Origin: SIG440 sp045596485
GTDB taxonomy: Bacteria; Bacillota; Clostridia; Monoglobales; Monoglobaceae
Direction: 5' to 3'
Assembly (NCBI GenBank): GCA_045596485.1
Contig: JAZOCL010000028.1
Coordinates: 1 to 17,896, forward strand
DNA length: 17,896 bases
In this document: positions 15,047 through 17,896 of the stretch, piece after piece
Layout: every line of letters starts with the position of its first letter
Position numbering within the stretch: the stretch's first letter is position 1
Position numbers and translations under genes: made by a program
The notes under the pieces: model-generated
Databases searched by the model: none
Told to the model about the DNA's origin: nothing
The model's input: only the letters and a program-made list of their open reading frames with translations

Positions 15047-15054
15047 CAAAGCTT

Positions 15055-17103
15055 TTGAAATTTGTTGATTTGTTAAGTGAATATCACATAATGCCGCAGT
15101 TCCCTCCGGGAGCCCTGCGTGAGGCTCAGGCTATGCCCAAAGAGGTAAACTCTGACGACATGATAGGCAGAAAAGACCTTACCGAAAAGCTGATAATCAC
15201 CATTGACGGTGACGATGCAAAGGATTTTGACGATGCGGTTTCTCTGGAAATTCTTGAAAACGGAAGCTACTGCCTTGGGGTGCACATAGCGGATGTGACC
15301 CACTATGTAACCGAAAATTCAGCTCTTGATCGTGCGGCGTTCTCACGGGGAACAAGTGTTTACCTTATTGATACGGTGATTCCAATGCTGCCCTTTGAAC
15401 TCTCAAACGAGCTCTGCAGCCTGAAGCCGGGTGTGGTTCGTCTTGCGGTATCGGTGTTTATGGAAATCACCCCGAAGGGCAAGGTGAAAAGCTATGATAT
15501 AGCAAACAGCTTCATAAGGTCAAGTCAAAGAATGACCTACGGCGATGTAACCAAAATTCTTGAGGGCGACAAGGAGCTTTGCGAGAAGTATTCGGGTCTG
15601 GTGTCTATGCTTCAGCTGATGAAAAGGCTTGCGTCGGTGCTGAACAAAAAAAGAGTGGCGGAGGGCTCTATTGAGTTTGAAACCCATGAGTCAAAAATCA
15701 CTCTTGATTCTAAGGGAGTACCCATCTCTGTTGAGAGGTATCCCATTACCCTATCCAATAACATTATCGAAGAATTTATGCTCATTTGCAACGTGACGGT
15801 TGCAAAGCATTTGATTTCAAAAGGGCTTCCCTGTGTTTTTCGTGTTCATGAACGACCCGATATGCTGCGTCTTGAACGGCTTGGCGAGATACTGCCGCTG
15901 CTGGGCGTGGAATTCACATATAATTCCGATATGCGTCCCAAGGATTTTCAGAAGGTTCTGAATTCGGTAAAGGGCGAGGATTGCGCCGAGGTTGTCAGCT
16001 ATTTGTTGCTTCGGTCAATGGCAAAGGCAAAATACAGCGAGAATAATCTGGGTCACTTTGGTCTGGGATTTGAGAATTACTGTCACTTCACCTCTCCAAT
16101 AAGACGTTATGCAGACGTTGCGGTTCATCGAATTTTGAAGGAGAGCCTGAAGGGACAGCTTTCAGAAAAACGCAGGGCACACTTCAAGGAGATTGCCATA
16201 AGCTCGTCAGTTACGGCATCTGTAACCGAGGTAAATGCCGCAGAGGCAGAGCTTGAGTGGAAGTCGGTAAAAAAGGCAGAGTATATGGCAGACAAGGTTG
16301 GCGAAAGGTTTGAGGGAGTTATAACCCATATACTTTCATCAGGCTTCTTTGTGGAGCTTCCCGATACCGTTGAAGGCTTTGTTGCTGCAAGAACTTTGGA
16401 GGACGATGTGTATGTTATGGCAGAAAGCGGAGTAACTATGACGGGACTCAGAACAAAAAGAACCTTTCGCATTGGCGACAGGGTGAAAATCAAGGTTGCA
16501 GCAGTTGATGCCGAAAGACGGTTTGTTGATTTTGAAGTAGTGGGTATATCAAAGCTCCTGCCAATGAAGCGCAAGTCAAAGCGCAAGGATTCCATAGGTA
16601 AAAAAGAAAAGAGGGTTCTGCGTGAGATAAACGAAGCTCAAAGAGAAGAAAAGCTAGAAAAGCAGGAAGCCAGACGAAAGGCTGACGTTGAGAGAGAACT
16701 TTTTGAGAATGCTGTGATTGCTGTTGTTTTTGAATTGCTGGAGAAAAAGAATAAGTTCTCACGTGACGAAAAACGGTTTGCAGGGGTAACCCTTCAGGAT
16801 ATGGCAGCACGAATTGCCACTCCTGTGGTATCGTCGACAGCTTATGAAAGCTCGGATTTCAGCCTGAAGGCTTCACTGATTTCCGCATCGGTGAATGTGA
16901 AAAATACAGTAGCAATGCTTGGTGACAGCTTTGGTTTCGAGACCGGCGAAGGAATGCTTGCGGCAGCGACAGAGTTTGTGTGCGCAGCGTTGAGACACTT
17001 GGATAAATGCCTGAGATTTGAGGGTTTTAACTATACAAAACGAGAGAAGGAGTATGCTGCTCTTTCTCAAAAGATAAAGGGCAGAAAGGATGATGCCGAT
17101 TGA
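15055..17103 (+). CDS. rnr: minimal RNase R-family 3'-5' exoribonuclease with an unrecognised C-terminal domain
   Basis: Hydrolytic processive exoribonuclease of the RNB family. The protein begins directly at the helix before the catalytic domain (SEYHIMPQFPPGALREA), then GRKDL and the active-site aspartates D51, D57, D59 and D60 in TIDGDDAKDFDDAVS. The RNB domain runs to about 370; HFTSPIRRYADV is near its end. An S1 domain follows (about 416-495, starting GERFEGVITHILSSGFFVELP). A Lys/Arg/Glu-rich helical linker spans about 500-545. The last 137 residues (546-682) look folded and helical and match no domain I know. The N-terminal helix-turn-helix and both cold-shock domains of typical RNase R are absent, and only 114 bases separate it from secG, so they are not hidden upstream. 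TTG start. The stop overlaps the next gene. Confidence 0.9.
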   Translation: MKFVDLLSEYHIMPQFPPGALREAQAMPKEVNSDDMIGRKDLTEKLIITIDGDDAKDFDDAVSLEILENGSYCLGVHIADVTHYVTENSALDRAAFSRGTSVYLIDTVIPMLPFELSNELCSLKPGVVRLAVSVFMEITPKGKVKSYDIANSFIRSSQRMTYGDVTKILEGDKELCEKYSGLVSMLQLMKRLASVLNKKRVAEGSIEFETHESKITLDSKGVPISVERYPITLSNNIIEEFMLICNVTVAKHLISKGLPCVFRVHERPDMLRLERLGEILPLLGVEFTYNSDMRPKDFQKVLNSVKGEDCAEVVSYLLLRSMAKAKYSENNLGHFGLGFENYCHFTSPIRRYADVAVHRILKESLKGQLSEKRRAHFKEIAISSSVTASVTEVNAAEAELEWKSVKKAEYMADKVGERFEGVITHILSSGFFVELPDTVEGFVAARTLEDDVYVMAESGVTMTGLRTKRTFRIGDRVKIKVAAVDAERRFVDFEVVGISKLLPMKRKSKRKDSIGKKEKRVLREINEAQREEKLEKQEARRKADVERELFENAVIAVVFELLEKKNKFSRDEKRFAGVTLQDMAARIATPVVSSTAYESSDFSLKASLISASVNVKNTVAMLGDSFGFETGEGMLAAATEFVCAALRHLDKCLRFEGFNYTKREKEYAALSQKIKGRKDDAD

Positions 17104-17831
17104 AGACGGTTTTGATTACGGGAGCATCCCGCGGAATCGGGCGTGAAACCGCAAAGAAATTCGCTGAAAAGGGATATAACGTTGCAATAAACTATAACAA
17201 AAGCAAAGAGGCTGCGGAGTCGCTTTGTAGAGAGCTGAAGGCCGGGGGAGGCTCGGCAGAGGTTTTTTGCGCAGATGTTTCGGACAGCTCACAGGTGGAA
17301 AATATGGTTGCAGGGATAACCCGAAAATTTGGAGGAATAGATGTTTTGGTAAATAATGCAGGTATAGCCCCAAAGCAAGGGCTGTTTACCGATTTTTCGG
17401 CGGAGGATGCCAAAGCGGTTTTTGATACAAATATTTTTGGAATGATGAACTGTGCACGAGCGGTTGTGCCCCATATGGTGCGCCAAAAATACGGAAAGAT
17501 TGTAAACATATCTTCAATCTGGGGAATTTGCGGCGGCTCCTGTGAGGTGCTTTATTCCTCAGCAAAGGCGGCTGTCATCGGCTTTACAAAAGCTCTTGCA
17601 AAGGAGCTTGCACCATCATTAATTAACGTAAACTGCATAGCACCGGGAATGATTGACACCGATATGAACGTCCATCTGTCGGCAGAGGATATGGAGGCAT
17701 TCTGTAACGACATTCCCCTTGGCAGAGTGGGTAGTGCATTGGATGTTGCGGAAAGCATTTTGTTTCTCACATCGGATGCAGCGTCTTATATAACAGGTCA
17801 GGTCCTGACTGTTGATGGAGGAATCATCTAG
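17100..17831 (+). CDS. short-chain dehydrogenase/reductase, FabG-like (3-oxoacyl-ACP reductase candidate)
   Basis: NAD(P)H-dependent oxidoreductase of the classical SDR family. The Rossmann cofactor motif is T7-G-A-S-R-G-I-G14, the NNAG motif is at 85-88, and the catalytic triad S139, Y152, K156 has the standard spacing. The C-terminus SYITGQVLTVDGG is typical of FabG. 243 aa, normal length. TTG start overlapping the rnr stop by four bases (TTGA) with GAAAGGA at 17084-17090, so translation is probably coupled to rnr. It is not in a fatty-acid gene cluster here, and many SDRs with other substrates share these motifs, so FabG is a family call, not a proven activity. Confidence 0.85.
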   Translation: MKTVLITGASRGIGRETAKKFAEKGYNVAINYNKSKEAAESLCRELKAGGGSAEVFCADVSDSSQVENMVAGITRKFGGIDVLVNNAGIAPKQGLFTDFSAEDAKAVFDTNIFGMMNCARAVVPHMVRQKYGKIVNISSIWGICGGSCEVLYSSAKAAVIGFTKALAKELAPSLINVNCIAPGMIDTDMNVHLSAEDMEAFCNDIPLGRVGSALDVAESILFLTSDAASYITGQVLTVDGGII

Positions 17832-17857
17832 TATGTAAAAAATATCCACGTCAATGG

Positions 17858-17896
17858 TTATAATCAATGCCGTAGAAAACGGCGATACGCCGTTTT
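17858..17896. repeat. dispersed repeat, copy 2 (cut by the window edge)
   Basis: TTATAATCA, two variable bases, and the same 25-base block (17869-17893) as in copy 1 at 14306-14341, about 3.5 kb apart. The element lies right after the SDR gene and may continue past the window. Confidence 0.8.
17876..17896 (+). terminator. possible intrinsic terminator formed by the repeat
   Basis: AAAACGGCG (17876-17884) and CGCCGTTTT (17888-17896) make a 9-bp stem with an ATA loop and a T-run at the window edge, 44 bases after the SDR stop. The dispersed repeat may double as a terminator on either strand. Confidence 0.45.

Noticed and set aside
14977..15054. N-terminal extension of the RNase R frame
   Set aside because: It would start inside the loop of the secG terminator and has no family similarity; AAGGAGGG supports TTG 15055.
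16125..16595. Open frame on the minus strand inside rnr (156 codons)
   Set aside because: It lies opposite the RNB/S1 coding region, is Ser/Thr-rich low-complexity translation, and has no supporting signals.

Overview
The window is a Gram-positive division and cell wall (dcw) cluster on the + strand, most likely from a member of class Clostridia (an Oscillospirales-like anaerobe is my guess). Three things point there. The gene order runs spoVD/pbp2-murE-murF-mraY-ftsW/spoVE-murG-murA-ftsQ/divIB-DUF881-sbp-ftsZ. The proteins include DUF881 and Sbp families typical of Firmicutes and Actinobacteria. The MurE carries a DNPR motif, which indicates meso-diaminopimelate peptidoglycan. Genes are tightly packed, all co-oriented, have strong AGGAGG-type ribosome binding sites, and often start with TTG or GTG.

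Layout. Positions 1-111 are an AT-rich leader. Positions 112-12419 hold one long probable operon: class B PBP with PASTA domains, then MurE and MurF (peptide stem ligases), MraY (lipid I), a SEDS glycosyltransferase (FtsW/SpoVE), MurG (lipid II), MurA (first committed step), FtsQ/DivIB, a DUF881 protein and Sbp. Together they make lipid II at the division site, polymerise and crosslink it, and anchor the divisome. The operon ends in a scrambled 160-base stretch that looks like a frameshifted small membrane-protein gene, followed by a strong intrinsic terminator (12586-12622). ftsZ (12844-14082) has its own consensus sigma-A promoter with an extended -10.

Positions 14083-14527 hold no gene. 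They are a dense run of about thirteen small, nearly back-to-back palindromes. A 25-base part of one is repeated exactly at the right edge of the window (17869-17893). This is the strongest unexplained structure here. Next come secG (with a terminator), a minimal RNase R-type exonuclease that lacks the usual N-terminal helix-turn-helix and cold-shock domains but has an unrecognised C-terminal domain, and a FabG-like short-chain reductase whose start overlaps the rnr stop.

Expected neighbours not seen: murD between mraY and ftsW, murB next to murG, ftsA before ftsZ, and the sigE/sigG sporulation genes after ftsZ. FtsZ carries Ser where the T7 loop normally has an invariant Asn. I saw no obvious new multi-gene system. 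The best leads are the hairpin array, the odd RNase R, the broken small ORF after sbp, and the FtsZ substitution.
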